Assembly (NCBI GenBank): GCA_947653315.1
Contig: CANTGP010000114.1
Coordinates: 1 to 8,398 of the forward strand
Reading direction: 5' to 3'
Length of the DNA stretch: 8,398 nt
From: an uncultured Lachnospiraceae bacterium
Lineage (GTDB): Bacteria; Bacillota; Clostridia; Lachnospirales; Lachnospiraceae
The translations under genes and the position numbers were made by a program. The stretch's first letter is position 1. Each line of letters starts with the position of its first letter. The notes below the pieces were generated by a model, which was not told the origin of the DNA, did not search any database, and saw only the letters and a list, made by a program, of their open reading frames with translations. Shown here piece by piece: positions 7,815-8,398 of this stretch.

Positions 7815-7922
7815 TACCGGATTTGCTCCGGGAAGGAGAGACGCCGGGTGGAAGGTGTTTCCGGAAAACGGGGAATTGTCATACAATCATAAGATACATA
7901 GGAAAGAATGGAGAGGGTAATG
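7815..7922 (+). other. apt leader with small hairpin and possible 14-codon leader ORF
   Basis: Near the predicted 5' end, CCGGA (7817-7821) and TCCGG (7827-7831) form a small hairpin. A GTG at 7848 opens a 14-codon frame (VEGVSGKRGIVIQS, stop at 7890-7892) seven bases after GGAAGGAGAG (7831-7840), a good ribosome site that is not used by apt itself. This may be a leader peptide, or the purine run may be incidental. I recognise no known riboswitch. Confidence 0.25.
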
Positions 7923-8398
7923 ATGAAAAAATTGGAAGAATATGTAAGAAGCATACCGGATTTTCCGGAGAAGGGCATTATTTTCAGGGACGTAACCAGC
8001 GTACTGCAGGATGCGGACGGGCTGCAGCTTGCCGTGGATACGATGCAGGACAAGGTGAAGGATTTGGACTTCGATGTGGTAGTTGGCCCGGAATCCAGGG
8101 GATTTATATTTGGGACGCCGATTGCATATAATTTAAAGAAGCCGTTTGTTTTAATCCGGAAAAAAGGGAAGCTGCCCTGTGAGACGGTTTCCGTGGATTA
8201 TGAGCTGGAATATGGCACGGCAACCATCGAAATGCATAAGGATTCCATCCGTCCGGGGCAGAAAGTGCTGATTGTGGACGATTTGATTGCCACGGGAGGA
8301 ACAACGGAAGCGATGATCCGGTTAATCGAATCTTTGGGAGGCGAAGTGGTCGGCATCGTGGTGATGATTGAGCTTGCCGGACTAAAGGGCAGGGAGCG
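7923..8398 (+). CDS. apt: Adenine phosphoribosyltransferase, 3' end beyond window
   Basis: This cytosolic purine-salvage enzyme converts adenine and PRPP to AMP and pyrophosphate. The 158 visible residues start with LEEYVRSIPDFPEKGIIFRDVT, which matches the typical bacterial Apt N-terminus when read in two halves (LEEYVRSIPDFP, then GIIFRDVT). Next come VVVGPESRGFIFG (about 52-64), the RKKGKLP segment (79-85), and the PRPP-binding motif VLIVDDLIATGGTT (115-128) with its acidic pair Asp119-Asp120. Apt proteins are usually about 170-175 residues, so only about 15 C-terminal residues are missing. GAGAGGG (7911-7917) is the ribosome site. Two ATG codons are adjacent (7920 and 7923), and I choose 7923 for its better spacing. 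It has its own strong promoter. In many Firmicutes apt lies near relA, but what follows here is not visible. Confidence 0.97.
   Translation, partial: MKKLEEYVRSIPDFPEKGIIFRDVTSVLQDADGLQLAVDTMQDKVKDLDFDVVVGPESRGFIFGTPIAYNLKKPFVLIRKKGKLPCETVSVDYELEYGTATIEMHKDSIRPGQKVLIVDDLIATGGTTEAMIRLIESLGGEVVGIVVMIELAGLKGRE

Noticed and set aside
7823..8131. A + strand frame from TTG at 7823 overlapping apt
   Set aside because: It is out of frame with apt, which is clearly conserved; its translation is low-complexity and unlike any protein.

Overview
The window (8398 bases, mid-GC, all recognised genes on the + strand) looks like chromosomal DNA of a Firmicute of class Clostridia, probably a Lachnospiraceae-type gut anaerobe. 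This rests on strong purine-rich Shine-Dalgarno sites, a perfect CIRCE operator ahead of groES-groEL, sigma-A-type promoters with 17-base spacers, and the style of the hypothetical proteins. The taxon is inferred, not proven. No transposase, integrase, CRISPR array, tRNA or rRNA was seen.

Bases 1-2154 hold three consecutive co-directional genes for small, highly charged, helical or coiled-coil proteins of unknown function; the first is cut by the window edge. Bases 2155-3970 hold a clear promoter and a two-gene operon of paralogous proteins. Each has a short N-terminal region and a GGDEF-type domain whose catalytic and metal-binding residues are replaced, so both are probably inactive as diguanylate cyclases. 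A rho-independent terminator follows.

Bases 3971-4457 form the largest gene-free stretch. It contains the terminator, a compact set of three strong hairpins with a near-repeat that allows alternative pairing, a very A/T-rich tract, and then the groE promoter and CIRCE operator. Bases 4458-6450 encode the GroES and GroEL chaperonin, closed by a hairpin terminator. Bases 6562-7783 hold a promoter and a response regulator with an intact HD-GYP domain, a predicted cyclic-di-GMP phosphodiesterase. From 7780 a consensus promoter, overlapping the previous stop codon, drives apt (adenine phosphoribosyltransferase), which runs off the right edge.

Functionally the window mixes housekeeping (protein folding, purine salvage) with cyclic-di-GMP-type signalling: two probably non-enzymatic GGDEF proteins and one probably active HD-GYP regulator on either side of groESL. 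Whether they act together cannot be told from sequence. The best candidates for something undescribed are the degenerate GGDEF pair, the structured intergenic element at about 4045-4171, and the three-gene coiled-coil cluster.
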